The notes beneath the pieces were generated by a model that did not search any database, had not been told where the DNA came from, and saw only the letters and a list, made by a program, of their open reading frames with translations. This document shows, piece after piece, positions 16,728-25,449 of a DNA stretch of 64,000 bases (positions are counted from its first letter, which is position 1; each line of letters opens with the position of its first letter). The DNA is from Edaphobacter bradus. GTDB taxonomy: Bacteria; Acidobacteriota; Terriglobia; Terriglobales; Acidobacteriaceae. Location: NCBI RefSeq assembly GCF_025685645.1, contig NZ_JAGSYF010000002.1:868907-932906 (forward strand). Direction: 5' to 3'. The position numbers and the translations under genes are program-made.

Positions 16728-18329
16728 ATGCCGACAGACGTAGTTATGCCCCAGATGGGCGAATCCATCACAGAAGGCACCATCACCAAGTGGTTGAAGA
16801 AGCCCGGAGACAGCGTCCAGCGCGACGAGCCTCTGTTTGAGATCTCGACCGACAAGGTCGATGCCGAGATTCCCTCTCCCACCGCCGGAACCCTGAAGGA
16901 GATCAAGATCGGCGAAGGCACGACGGTGCAGATTAACACGATCGTCGCCGTGATCGAGGATGGCGGCTCGGCTGCCGCTCCGGCACCTGCTGCACCTGCG
17001 GCCGCTGCTGCTCCAGCCGCTTCCGCGCCTGCCGCTGCTGCGGTTGCCGCTCCGGCTGCTGGTCCTGGCACCGAGGTGCTGATGCCGCAGATGGGCGAGT
17101 CCATCACCGAGGGCACGATTACCAAATGGCTCAAGAAGGTCGGTGACACGGTTCAGCGCGACGAGCCCATCTTTGAGATCTCCACCGACAAGGTCGACGC
17201 GGAGATTCCTTCGCCCGTCGCCGGCACGCTCACCGAGATCAAGGTCCCCGAGGGCACGACAGTGACGATCAACACGGTCGTTGCGGTCATCGGCGGAGGC
17301 GCAGCCAAGGCAGCCGCCGCCGCTCCGGCTGCTGTTGCTCCCGCTGCCGCACCTGCGCCAGTCGCTGCTGCTGCCGCGGCATCTGCCGAGCACGCGCGCT
17401 CCTCGCCGCTGGTCCGCAAGATCGCGAAGGAGAACAACGTCGATCTCAGCCATGTTCCGGGCACGGGAGCTTCGGGCCGCATCACCAAGGCCGACATCCT
17501 CGGCCACCTCGAGGGCGGCGCAAAGCCGGTTGCTGCCGCACCAGTTGCTGCTGCTCCTGCTCCCGCTGCTCCTGCTCCCGCTGCTGCCAAGCCTGCTGCG
17601 CCAGCGCCTGCTGCTGCTCCGCTGCCGGGCGAGCTGGTGCCGATGACCAAGATGCGCTCCATCATTGCGCAGCGCATGGTCGAGTCCAAGCACACCAGCC
17701 CGCACGTCCACACGGTCTTCAAGGTGGACATGACCCGCATCGTGAAGCTGCGCGAGAAGGAGAAGTCGAAGTACGAGCAGCGCAACGGCGTGAAGCTGAC
17801 GTACATGCCGTTCATCACGCGTGCCGCCATCTACGCGCTGCGCAAGCACCCGATCGTGAACGGCTCGGTCGAAGGCGACGCGATCCGCTACAACAAGAAC
17901 ATCAACGTCGGAATTGCCGTCGCTCTGGACTGGGGCCTGATCGTCCCGGTCATCAAGCAGGCCGAGGAGAAGAATTTCCTTGGCATCGCGCGCGCCATTG
18001 TCGATGTGGCTGATCGCGCCCGCGGCAAGAAGCTCAATCCGGACGAGATCTCGGGCGGAACGTTCACGCTGACCAACTCGGGAATCTTCGGCGAGCAGTT
18101 CGGCACGCCGATCATCAACCAGCCGCAGAGCGCGATTCTCGGCATCGGCGGCCTGAACAAGGAGCCCGAGGTCATCACGGACAAAGAAGGCAACGACTTC
18201 ATCGCCATCCGCTCGATCCAACGCTTCACGTTGGGCTTCGACCACCGCATCGTCGACGGCGCCGACGCGGGCAAGTTTATGAGCGACTTCAAGGCGTATC
18301 TCGAGAACTGGTCGGAAGACATCGGCTAG
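16728..18329 (+). CDS. sucB: Dihydrolipoyllysine acyltransferase E2 (2-oxoglutarate dehydrogenase type) with two lipoyl domains
   Basis: 533 residues from the ATG at 16728, which starts the first lipoyl domain (TDVVMPQMGESITEGTITKW). Two lipoyl domains each carry EISTDKVDAEIPSP with the lipoyl lysine. They are joined by long Ala/Pro linkers. A peripheral-subunit-binding domain follows (SSPLVRKIAKEN ... GRITKADIL), then the catalytic domain ending HRIVDGADAGKFMSDFKAYL with the catalytic His and Asp. It transfers the acyl group to CoA. Assignment to the oxoglutarate rather than pyruvate or branched-chain complex is by overall similarity only. A rho-independent terminator follows. Confidence 0.9.
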   Translation: MPTDVVMPQMGESITEGTITKWLKKPGDSVQRDEPLFEISTDKVDAEIPSPTAGTLKEIKIGEGTTVQINTIVAVIEDGGSAAAPAPAAPAAAAAPAASAPAAAAVAAPAAGPGTEVLMPQMGESITEGTITKWLKKVGDTVQRDEPIFEISTDKVDAEIPSPVAGTLTEIKVPEGTTVTINTVVAVIGGGAAKAAAAAPAAVAPAAAPAPVAAAAAASAEHARSSPLVRKIAKENNVDLSHVPGTGASGRITKADILGHLEGGAKPVAAAPVAAAPAPAAPAPAAAKPAAPAPAAAPLPGELVPMTKMRSIIAQRMVESKHTSPHVHTVFKVDMTRIVKLREKEKSKYEQRNGVKLTYMPFITRAAIYALRKHPIVNGSVEGDAIRYNKNINVGIAVALDWGLIVPVIKQAEEKNFLGIARAIVDVADRARGKKLNPDEISGGTFTLTNSGIFGEQFGTPIINQPQSAILGIGGLNKEPEVITDKEGNDFIAIRSIQRFTLGFDHRIVDGADAGKFMSDFKAYLENWSEDIG

Positions 18330-18378
18330 TCCTTCGCGGACGGCGCGAAGCGCCTTCGGCGCAGTCTTCGCAAAGAAG

Positions 18379-18413
18379 AAAGCGGCAGTCTCCCCACGGG
18401 GCTGCCGCTTTTG
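18379..18413 (+). terminator. Rho-independent terminator after sucB
   Basis: Stem AGCGGCAG / CTGCCGCT with the loop region TCTCCCCACGGGG, followed by TTTTGTG. It lies about 50 bp after the sucB stop. Confidence 0.8.
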
Positions 18414-18468
18414 TGTCTTCGTCATTCGTTCTCAGATAGGTGCGGGTCGCGCAAACCGCACCTGGCTG

Positions 18469-18786
18469 TCAGCCTTGGGAGTGGGGCTTGAAGAGATGCG
18501 ATGCATGGGTGATTGCGGCTCCTGCACGCATAGCCGCGGCAACTGTCGCTGTCTCCGCCAGCATCGGGTCGGTCGCGCCGGCCTTCTGCGCGGCCCTCAG
18601 ATGGAGCTCAATGCAATAGGGACATTGGGTCGTCAATGCAACTGCCACCGCCATCAACTGCTTGTGAAGCTCATCGATTGCTCCGGGCTGGAACGCAGCT
18701 TTGTCGAAGGCCCAAAAGGCCTTCATGACTTCCGGTGCATTTTCGTCCAGTTTCTTCAGTTGGGCGAGGTTCTTCATATCAAACAT
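18469..18786 (-). CDS. AhpD-like carboxymuconolactone decarboxylase family protein
   Basis: 105 residues. The core is ALTTQCPYCIELHLRAAQKAGAT with the CxxC and downstream His typical of AhpD-like peroxidase partners, followed by EAT-type helices (ETATVAAAMRAGAAITHASHLF). Members use the CxxC pair to reduce peroxides or serve as thiol-disulfide adaptors in the cytoplasm. A strong AAAGGAGAAG precedes the ATG. It is convergent with sucB. A second CMD-family gene is present at 53554-53895. Confidence 0.85.
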   Translation of the reverse strand: MFDMKNLAQLKKLDENAPEVMKAFWAFDKAAFQPGAIDELHKQLMAVAVALTTQCPYCIELHLRAAQKAGATDPMLAETATVAAAMRAGAAITHASHLFKPHSQG

Positions 18787-19018
18787 AGCGCTTCTCCTTT
18801 GCAGGGCGATTATCTCGCCTCAGGTCTCATACCTGTTAGAGCATGTGAGATACAGAAAGGTAACGGAGAGATTTGGAAGAGTCAAAACGCGGCACCGCTT
18901 TGATTTGTGCAATACGGGGGTTGCCGCTTTTGTCTTTCGATACGATCTTCCTCCTATACTTTTATAGAAAGACCAGGTTGCCATCGCTGTTCATCGCCGA
19001 CCTGCAGTTGAGGAGTTT

Positions 19019-19594
19019 ATGGCCGCATTAATTGAAGCGATCAACGTCAAACGCAAGACGCTGTTTGAGCACGAAAACACCCCGTTCTATTGCATGGAAG
19101 CAGATGTAAGCTCGCCGACCGCGCGGGGCGGTCAGACTCTCGTGCGCCTGAAGATGCGCAACCTACTTACGAACGCTGTCTTTGAGAAAACCTTCAAGGC
19201 GGGTGAGAAGTTCAAGGAGCCGGACCTCGAGTTGGTCCCGGCGACGTATCTCTACAGTGACGGCGACGGCTATCACTTCCTCGACCAGCAGAGCTACGAG
19301 ACGCTCACGCTGACAGAATCGATGGTGGGAGACGCGACCGACTTCCTGATCGAGAGCCTCGAGATTCAGCTGCATAAGTACAACGGCAGCCCCATAGGCC
19401 TGCAGTTGCCGATCTTCGTCGACCTTACCGTTGCCGAGACCGAACCCGGTCTCAGCGGAGCATCGCAGAGCGGCAGCGTCACTAAGGTCGCAAAGCTTGA
19501 GACTGGCCTGGAGATTCGCGTTCCGCTCTTCATCAAAGAGGGCGAGAAGGTAAAGGTATCGACCGAAACGCGTGACTTTGCGGGCAGAGCCTGA
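19019..19594 (+). CDS. efp: Elongation factor P family protein, EfpL/YeiP-like loop
   Basis: 191 residues, three beta-barrel domains as in EF-P. Domain I carries the loop ADVSSPTARGGQTLVRLKMRN. The SPTARG wording resembles E. coli YeiP (EfpL) rather than the PGKGG loop of standard EF-P, so the tip residue is arginine instead of lysine. Domain III ends PLFIKEGEKVKVSTETRDFAGRA, close to the EF-P C-terminal signature. The factor relieves ribosome stalling at polyproline. Whether this is the cell's only EF-P or a specialised paralogue cannot be told from the window. GAGGAG precedes the ATG. Confidence 0.85.
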   Translation: MAALIEAINVKRKTLFEHENTPFYCMEADVSSPTARGGQTLVRLKMRNLLTNAVFEKTFKAGEKFKEPDLELVPATYLYSDGDGYHFLDQQSYETLTLTESMVGDATDFLIESLEIQLHKYNGSPIGLQLPIFVDLTVAETEPGLSGASQSGSVTKVAKLETGLEIRVPLFIKEGEKVKVSTETRDFAGRA

Positions 19595-19645
19595 GGCCAG
19601 ATCAACGATGAAATTTAGGTCCAGATCTTAGCAGAATAGCCAGCT

Positions 19646-19729
19646 CATCGTATTGGCGGCGGCGACGCCGGCAAGTTCATGAGCGACTTCAAGGCGAATC
19701 TGGAGAACTGGAACGAAGATATCGGTTGA
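19646..19729 (+). pseudogene. 3' remnant of a second E2 acyltransferase gene
   Basis: The translation HRIGGGDAGKFMSDFKANLE and onward to EDIG-stop matches the last 28 codons of the nearby sucB (HRIVDGADAGKFMSDFKAYLE ... EDIG). One codon is lost where the catalytic Asp-Gly stood, and many third positions differ. Nothing upstream in the frame is E2-like. It is therefore the tail of a diverged duplicate, not a functional gene. It sits between efp and the next minus-strand gene. Confidence 0.85.
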
Positions 19730-19770
19730 GTGCTACGCGGAGAGAGAAGGACGCTCTCAGTCGAGTTCTC

Positions 19771-20727
19771 TTAAGAAGTGGGCGGCAGTTCATCAGGGGC
19801 TTCCACGTTACTTGCATATGTTGTCGGCTGCGGCCGATAGCTTGCTGGCCCTGCTGGTTCCGTCAGACGGGTGAGCAACCGTCTCAGGACCTCAATCTCC
19901 TCAGGAGAAGGAGGGCCAAAGAGCACCTTCTCACGGACATATCTCAAATTCAGATTTGTGATATCAGATCCCATGAGGATGAAAAGGTTCCCAGGTATGT
20001 CGCGCCAGAAATCCTCACTCTTCACAGTTGGGGCCGTCTCTTTCTCTTTCTGAAACTGCTCCCTAAGGAACCTTCTGGGATTGCTCAACGTAATGCTGTG
20101 CAGACTCCCATCGGCGCTTAGCATCTTTTCCTGCACTCTTCCCTGATAAAGAACGCCACCCTTCGTCAGCACGTCGGCGCTCAATGTCAGATCTTTGGAG
20201 GGAAGAAGCATGTCAGAGAGCAAAACGTGCCACTCCGACGCGCGAGGTAGCACGATTGTCGCCAAGACGGTCTTCATCCAGGGCGCTGGAAGCTTATTCC
20301 TTATGGTGCTATAGCGGCGAATGAGAACGTTTAGAAGTAGAGAAAAACCCACAACAAGACAGTAGAGCCTTAGAAGGAGACAAACATTCATCCAGAAAAA
20401 AGAGTGGAGGCTCTGGAAGAATTCGACGCGATGCTCCTGAAAAAACTTCTCGCTGTATAACCCTGAAAATACCGTTTGAAGATCCGATACGCTACCGCAT
20501 TGGGCAAGCTTGCCGGTCCACACTGCCCACACTACCGCCACCGCAAGAGGAATAGCGGCCCACAAGATTGCGTGGGTAACTTCCTCTCCTCTGCTCAGTA
20601 CAAGGTTTTTGCGCGGTACAACGAATCCCTGTATCCATCTTGAAATCAGGTCAGGTCCGAACAGGTAAACTGCGATCAGAGTGCTGACAACTATGCAAGC
20701 ACTAGGCGACTGCTTCGCGAAGATCAC
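19771..20727 (-). CDS. Membrane protein of unknown function (possible DUF6338-type)
   Basis: 318 residues. Hydrophobic segments lie near residues 10-25 (ACIVVSTLIAVYLFGPDLI), 52-70 (AILWAAIPLAVAVVWAVW) and 112-134 (VCLLLRLYCLVVGFSLLLNVL). A soluble C-terminal half follows with VLTKGGVLYQGRV, a small beta-rich patch seen in some membrane proteins whose cytosolic half reads like DUF6338; that resemblance is from memory and weak. GC content and codon use differ from neighbours, suggesting transfer. Its first 26 bases overlap the upstream 70-residue gene, so the two form one transcription unit. Confidence 0.6.
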   Translation of the reverse strand: MIFAKQSPSACIVVSTLIAVYLFGPDLISRWIQGFVVPRKNLVLSRGEEVTHAILWAAIPLAVAVVWAVWTGKLAQCGSVSDLQTVFSGLYSEKFFQEHRVEFFQSLHSFFWMNVCLLLRLYCLVVGFSLLLNVLIRRYSTIRNKLPAPWMKTVLATIVLPRASEWHVLLSDMLLPSKDLTLSADVLTKGGVLYQGRVQEKMLSADGSLHSITLSNPRRFLREQFQKEKETAPTVKSEDFWRDIPGNLFILMGSDITNLNLRYVREKVLFGPPSPEEIEVLRRLLTRLTEPAGPASYRPQPTTYASNVEAPDELPPTS

Positions 20728-20914
20728 TTAGATTTAGAGTGATCTCGCCCAACGACGTGGGAATTGACGCGCTTTCGTGCATACGTAACTGATCCAGAAC
20801 CTGGTCTTCGTGATCCTGGATGAATTGGATGATCTCGGACCGAAGACGGACCTGATTAGCACCGATGTTCTCATCGATCAGAGAAAGAACTCGCTCTAAG
20901 TCATGACCATTCAT
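20702..20914 (-). CDS. Small protein of unknown function upstream of the membrane gene
   Basis: 70 residues, acidic and helical (DLERVLSLIDENIGANQVRL ... IQFIQDHEDQVLDQLRMHES), ending in TLNLSDLREAVA. There is no membrane segment or known motif. It overlaps the start of the following membrane-protein gene by 26 bp, an arrangement that usually means coupled translation and a functional pair. AGGAGA lies before the ATG. Confidence 0.55.
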   Translation of the reverse strand: MNGHDLERVLSLIDENIGANQVRLRSEIIQFIQDHEDQVLDQLRMHESASIPTSLGEITLNLSDLREAVA

Positions 20915-21020
20915 GGTTGATCTCCTCAGCAGCTGCCATACTTATTCGATGTTCCCGGTGCACCAGAGTATCACAAATCTCACGGAGGCCTCGCGAAGCG
21001 TGCTTAGCAAGTAACCTAAG

Positions 21021-22211
21021 CTACAGTAGAGTCTTCGCCTGAAGCACCAGCTTCACCGCCTCGTCGGACGTCGCGCCGACTGCGCTCAGGTGGCCCATCT
21101 TGCGACCCTTGCGTGGGCGGTGTTTCTCGTAGAGGTGCAGGCTTACTCCGGGAATGGCGAGCGCGGCGTCGAAGTGCGGCTCGCGTGGGGTGCCGTCGTG
21201 GTTGAGCCAGAGGTCGCCGAGCAGGTTGGCGATAGCGGTCGGTTTGATGATGTCGACGTCGCCGAGCGGAAGATCGCAGACGGCGCGCACCAGCTGCTCA
21301 AACTGGCTGGTGATGCAGGCTCGCTCGCTCGCGTGGTAGCTGTTGTGCGGGCGAGGGGCCAGCTCGTTGACGAGAAGCTTGCCGTCGGTGGTGCAGAACA
21401 TCTCGACCGCGAGAATGCCTTCGAGCTGAAAGGTGTCGGCGAGTGTCTCGGCGATTCTTCGCGCCTCGGTCTCCATCGCGTGAGCCAGCGGCGCGGGCAT
21501 CACGCTCCAGGCGAGAATCTGGTTCTCGTGGTGGTTCCATGCCGCAGGGTAGACCTTCACCTCGCCGTGCGGCGAGCGTGCGACGAGCACAGAAATCTCG
21601 CGCTCCAGGTCGATGGCCCTCTCGACGACGCCTGCGCCTTCTCCCAAAGCCTCCCACGCACCGCCCAGCTCGGCCTCCTCAATCTCAGGCCCGGCGCCGG
21701 GTTTGAAGCCCACCTTGCCCTGGCCGCGGCCATCATATCCTCCGGTCGCGCTCTTGCAGAAGCAGCGGCCGCCAAGCTCGCGAATCGCAGAGCGCAGCTC
21801 GTCAAGCGTGTGGACCGCGCGGTAGTCGCCTACGGGAAAGCCGTTGCGCCGCAGCCAGTTCTTCTGCTCGATGCGGTCCTGGATGATGGCCAGCATCGCG
21901 CGGCCTGGTCGCACCGGCGCGAAGTTCGCGGCGGCGTCCATGCTGTGCGTTGAAATCTGCTCGATCTCGAGCGTGATGACGTCGCATCCACGCGCGAGAT
22001 TCGCCGCCTCGCGGGCGTCGTCCCATCCGGCCTCGATGCAGCCGTCGACGACGAAGCGCGCCGGGCATGCGGGGTCGGGGTCGAGCACCTGGATGCGGTA
22101 GCCCATGGCGCGCGCGGCCATGGCGGTCATGCGGCCGAGCTGCCCGCCGCCGAAGATTCCGATGGTGGCTCCGGAGAGAATCGGCTGCGCCGTCGAAGAG
22201 ATGCCGCTCAC
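21021..22211 (-). CDS. purK: 5-(carboxyamino)imidazole ribonucleotide synthase
   Basis: 396 residues. The N-terminal nucleotide-fold motif is [22 protein letters not shown]. The ATP-grasp core follows, with [15 protein letters not shown] and the metal-site stretch [25 protein letters not shown]. PurK uses ATP and bicarbonate to make N5-carboxyaminoimidazole ribonucleotide from AIR in de novo purine synthesis. Its start overlaps the stop of purE by four bases (ATGA), so translation is coupled and the pair is an operon, with purE first. Confidence 0.95.
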   Translation of the reverse strand: MSGISSTAQPILSGATIGIFGGGQLGRMTAMAARAMGYRIQVLDPDPACPARFVVDGCIEAGWDDAREAANLARGCDVITLEIEQISTHSMDAAANFAPVRPGRAMLAIIQDRIEQKNWLRRNGFPVGDYRAVHTLDELRSAIRELGGRCFCKSATGGYDGRGQGKVGFKPGAGPEIEEAELGGAWEALGEGAGVVERAIDLEREISVLVARSPHGEVKVYPAAWNHHENQILAWSVMPAPLAHAMETEARRIAETLADTFQLEGILAVEMFCTTDGKLLVNELAPRPHNSYHASERACITSQFEQLVRAVCDLPLGDVDIIKPTAIANLLGDLWLNHDGTPREPHFDAALAIPGVSLHLYEKHRPRKGRKMGHLSAVGATSDEAVKLVLQAKTLL

Positions 22212-22726
22212 GCCTTGCCTGCCTCTGCTGCCGGTTCTTCGCCGACGACCTGCTCCAGCACCTCATCGCGGCGTGCTGCCCGCCACGCGACCAGCTTCTC
22301 GCGCAGCGCAGCGTCGGTTGTGGCGAGAATCTCGGCTGCGAAGAGACCTGCGTTCGCCGCGCCAGCCGCGCCGATGGCGAGCGTGCCGACGGGAACTCCC
22401 TTCGGCATCTGCACGATGCTCAGCAGCGAGTCCATGCCCTGCAGCGCAGTCGCCGGAATCGGAACTCCCAGCACGGGGACGACGGTCTTGGCAGCGAGCA
22501 TTCCCGGAAGGTGCGCCGCTCCGCCTGCTCCAGCGATGATGACGCGCAGGCCGCGCTCGGCTGCGGTAGCCGCGTACTCAAAGAGAAGATCGGGAGTCCG
22601 ATGCGCCGAGACGACGCGCACTTCGTGAGGCACACCGAACTCGGTCAGTATCTCGACAGCTTTGCGCATCACCGCATAATCATTGCGGCTTCCCATCACA
22701 ACTCCCACCAACGGCCTCGAGTCCAT
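22208..22726 (-). CDS. purE: N5-carboxyaminoimidazole ribonucleotide mutase
   Basis: 172 residues. Class I PurE signature: [33 protein letters not shown] with the catalytic His, [14 protein letters not shown] and the late [17 protein letters not shown]. It isomerises the PurK product to 4-carboxyaminoimidazole ribonucleotide. Presence of purK next to it fits the two-step bacterial route. The first loop reads GSRND where GSxSD is more common. Confidence 0.95.
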   Translation of the reverse strand: MDSRPLVGVVMGSRNDYAVMRKAVEILTEFGVPHEVRVVSAHRTPDLLFEYAATAAERGLRVIIAGAGGAAHLPGMLAAKTVVPVLGVPIPATALQGMDSLLSIVQMPKGVPVGTLAIGAAGAANAGLFAAEILATTDAALREKLVAWRAARRDEVLEQVVGEEPAAEAGKA

Positions 22727-22762
22727 GGCTAGATTATACGTTTCGAAGATCGGTCATGGTTC

Positions 22763-22853
22763 GACCACGGATCAACCCGGATAGGCGCGGATTAGGAACC
22801 AAAACAAATCAGTACTGTCTTTATCCGTGTACCTCCGCGTCAATCCGCGGTCG
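22763..22853. repeat. Long imperfect inverted repeat, type B (second locus)
   Basis: The left arm has GACCACGGATCAACCCGGAT and GCGCGGATTAGGAAC; the right arm has TCTTTATCCGTGTACC, CTCCGCGTCAATCCGCGGTC. The words match the locus at 7241-7378. It sits exactly between purE and the first gene of the phage cluster, so it may mark the left edge of that insertion. Confidence 0.75.
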
Positions 22854-22860
22854 GCTGTCT

Positions 22861-23076
22861 TCATCGCCGAAAGTAGTCGATTGCCAGGTGCAGCATGGTC
22901 AGCAGCGCACTGCTGGCTGCGATGATTCCTTTCAGGCGCTGCATGCTTCGGTCGTGCCGCTCGACGCGCTCTTCGAGATGCACGATGCGGCCGGGTTGGC
23001 CGACGCCCATCAGTTGGTCCATCTGGCTTTTGAGCACGCGCAGGTCCCCCAGAACCTGCGCTTCGAACTCCGTCAT
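22861..23076 (-). CDS. Small coiled-coil protein with one C-terminal membrane segment
   Basis: 71 residues. A charged heptad region (QVLGDLRVLKSQMDQLM, then RIVHLEERVERHDRSMQRL) is followed by one hydrophobic segment (IIAASSALLTMLHLAIDYF). This is the layout of phage XhlA-like accessory lysis proteins and some holin partners, and the position at the end of the late cluster fits. No enzyme partner is seen, so a lysis role is only inferred. GGGAGATAGC precedes the ATG. Confidence 0.55.
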   Translation of the reverse strand: MTEFEAQVLGDLRVLKSQMDQLMGVGQPGRIVHLEERVERHDRSMQRLKGIIAASSALLTMLHLAIDYFRR

Positions 23077-23097
23077 AAGCTATCTCCCTGCTTCCGG

Positions 23098-25449
23098 TCA
23101 CTCCGAGGAGACCGGAAGATCTGTAAAGACTGCGCTTGAAAATCGCGAGTACACGGGCGGCGTCGAGCCGTCGTACATCCGCACGTAGTACTGCTCTACC
23201 TGTGCCGCGCGCGGGATAGAGAAGCTCTGCACCGGACTACGCAGGACGAGGTCCTGATCGACTCCTGGCCCGAAGTTCCAGTCCCTGCGCCGCACCTCGA
23301 AGCCGCCGCCAGTGGGTGGAGCCGTTCCGGCGTCCACCTGCAGGGCGGTTGCTGTCGCGCTGACCACCTGCAACTGCTGCAGGTTCGCAAGCACGTTGGC
23401 GGGTGCAGCCGACGGAGCCGCAGGCAGCAGCGCGTCGGCTGCGATTGCCTCGGACAACTTCATCCCCAGCGCCTCGGCCCAGTCGTTGGCGAAGGCGATC
23501 TTGTAGTCCAGCACCTCGGGCGCTGCCATGCCGTCCTCGATGGTGACCTTGCGTACGATGGCGTTCATCCTCTGGCCGCCGGAGGAGAGCGACAACACAT
23601 CACCTGGCCAGATGTCTGCAGCGGGATTCAGAGCGGAGTATGTGCCTGATACCGCAGCCGCGCGGCTGGTCGCAAAGCTGAGCACCGCCTGGGCGGCGCT
23701 CTCGCAATCCGCCGCACTGCGCGCCGCAGGGTGCAGCACTTTGCCCAGCCAGCGTGCTGTGCCGGGAAAGCCGGTGGCCGCTTCAGCACTTACGCTCGCG
23801 GCGTTGTTGAGACGGGCGACGGAGCGCCTGCTGCTGCGGTACGTCACGGTGACGAGCTCTCCGGCGACGGGCACGCGGCCTGAAAAGAATGTAACTTTTC
23901 CAGTGGCAGATAGTTTGCAGTCCACGCCCTCGCCAGCGGCGCCGATCAATCGTGTCATCTTCGTTCCGTTGGGCAGCGTGCTCACCACCCACGCCGAGCC
24001 GGTCTGCGTGATGCGGCAATAGCCCATCGAGCCGGTAAGTTGCACGCTATTGACTGCAACGAAGGTGCAGGCACCCGGGGAGCTTTCCACCGAGCCTGCT
24101 ATCGCTCCGTCGTAGAGCACCGTCGCGGGAGAGTTCGAGGCCGCGCCGAGGTCCTGCAGCTCGAAGACGATCGACACCGGCGCGCTTACCATGCCGCCGC
24201 CAAAGGCCTGGAGCGCACCATCGACCCTTGCGTAGTAGGTCTGCGCCACGCGCTGCATCTCGACCGAGTGCAGCCGCAAGCGCAGCGTGTAGGTGTGTCC
24301 GCTGAGCAGCGTGTAGACGGTGCCGACCTCAGCGCCGTTCACGAACGGGACTACCACCGTGGCTCCGCCGGACTGCCGGACGTTGTATCCGGCGAAGCAG
24401 TTGTTGCGTTCGGTTGCGCCGCGGTAGAGGCCGCAGAGTACGCCGTCGCTGGGCGCGCCGAGCTGGACGCTGCCCGCTTCAATCACAAGCGAGCCGCCAA
24501 GCTCCACGGGATCGATGGCGGTAAGCGTCGTCTGCCCGTCAAAGCCGTTGCCTCCGTTCATCGCGAGGCCAGCGGCGCTAAAGCCGAGGTGCGAGCCGGA
24601 GTCCGAAACCTGCCAGAGCTGCGTGTTGAAGACGCCTGTGTTGAAGCTGTCGCTCAGCAGCCTGGAGGAGTTCGCGGTGCGCTTCGGGCGAAATGGAGCT
24701 TCAGTGAGCTGGAAGACGCTCGTCGTTCCGTCACCCGCGAAGGTCTCGGTGATGTAGGCCGCTGGCTCCATCTCGCCGCTCAGCGTGACGTCGTTGGCGA
24801 GCTCCCTCACGGAGGTGATCTTCAGCGCGGCGATCTGCAGGGAACCGTCGCCGTCGCTCAGCGTGTGAGTCACGGAGCCTGCGGGTGCAAGGCTCAGCGC
24901 GCCGTTCAGCACGCGATAAGCCGCGTACGATGCCCCCGCGATCGCGCCTGCGTTCTCCGACCAGCTCTGCGTAGACTGTGGCTCGAAGACGCCAATAGAG
25001 GCCGCGCCGGTCACGTCCGCCGTGTTGAAGAGGCCCGCGCCGACGCGGTTCGTCAGCGTCTGTAGCACCTGACCGGCCGGCTGCGCCAGCCCCGGGCCGC
25101 TCAGCGGAACGGCTTGCCTGTCGAGCAGCCACTCGTCGCTGACGGCGTTGATGAGCACGCGATACACGAGCCCCGCGGTCGCGACGCCCGCGTAGACGCG
25201 CTCGGGCTCGGTCGCGAGATAGCCGGTGAACAGTACGGTTCCGCTGTCGGCGGTGACGACGATGCGGCCCCGCCGTGCAGGTACGGGAAGGCCAAGCGCG
25301 TTCATGTCCAGCATTGCGGTGCACCGCGATGGAGCGTTGAGCACGCGCTCGATCTTCAGCGGGGTTTCACCGGAGTGGAAGGGCGCGGAGAGAGCGGCGC
25401 TGTAGTCCAGCGCGCCTGCTCCGTCCAGGTTGTCGATCGTCACTCTCAC
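23098..25449 (-). CDS. Phage minor tail / host-specificity protein
   Basis: 783 residues. The N-terminal 150 residues are beta-rich and resemble baseplate hub or tail proteins (LKIERVLNAPSRCTAMLDM, VLFTGYLATEPERVY). The middle third (about 270-480) contains a LamG-like lectin sandwich with SVQLGAPSDGVLCGLYRG and FAGYNVRQSG. The C-terminal third has WPGDVLSLSSGGQRMNAIVRKVTIEDG, like tail-tip hub domains, and ends in a fibronectin-type strand pattern (FEVRRRDWNFGPG). The likely job is tail-tip structure and receptor contact. The start overlaps the portal stop by four bases (ATGA), coupling the two. Confidence 0.65.
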   Translation of the reverse strand: MRVTIDNLDGAGALDYSAALSAPFHSGETPLKIERVLNAPSRCTAMLDMNALGLPVPARRGRIVVTADSGTVLFTGYLATEPERVYAGVATAGLVYRVLINAVSDEWLLDRQAVPLSGPGLAQPAGQVLQTLTNRVGAGLFNTADVTGAASIGVFEPQSTQSWSENAGAIAGASYAAYRVLNGALSLAPAGSVTHTLSDGDGSLQIAALKITSVRELANDVTLSGEMEPAAYITETFAGDGTTSVFQLTEAPFRPKRTANSSRLLSDSFNTGVFNTQLWQVSDSGSHLGFSAAGLAMNGGNGFDGQTTLTAIDPVELGGSLVIEAGSVQLGAPSDGVLCGLYRGATERNNCFAGYNVRQSGGATVVVPFVNGAEVGTVYTLLSGHTYTLRLRLHSVEMQRVAQTYYARVDGALQAFGGGMVSAPVSIVFELQDLGAASNSPATVLYDGAIAGSVESSPGACTFVAVNSVQLTGSMGYCRITQTGSAWVVSTLPNGTKMTRLIGAAGEGVDCKLSATGKVTFFSGRVPVAGELVTVTYRSSRRSVARLNNAASVSAEAATGFPGTARWLGKVLHPAARSAADCESAAQAVLSFATSRAAAVSGTYSALNPAADIWPGDVLSLSSGGQRMNAIVRKVTIEDGMAAPEVLDYKIAFANDWAEALGMKLSEAIAADALLPAAPSAAPANVLANLQQLQVVSATATALQVDAGTAPPTGGGFEVRRRDWNFGPGVDQDLVLRSPVQSFSIPRAAQVEQYYVRMYDGSTPPVYSRFSSAVFTDLPVSSE

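Noticed and set aside
16980..17640. Repetitive GCTGCT/CCTGCT tracts considered as a repeat array
   Set aside because: They encode the Ala/Pro linkers between the lipoyl and catalytic domains of E2; no spacer structure, not CRISPR.
16173..18425. 750-codon minus-strand open frame across lipB and sucB
   Set aside because: It is antisense to two clearly identified enzymes, and its Arg/Ser/Gly-rich translation reflects the Ala/Pro linker codons.
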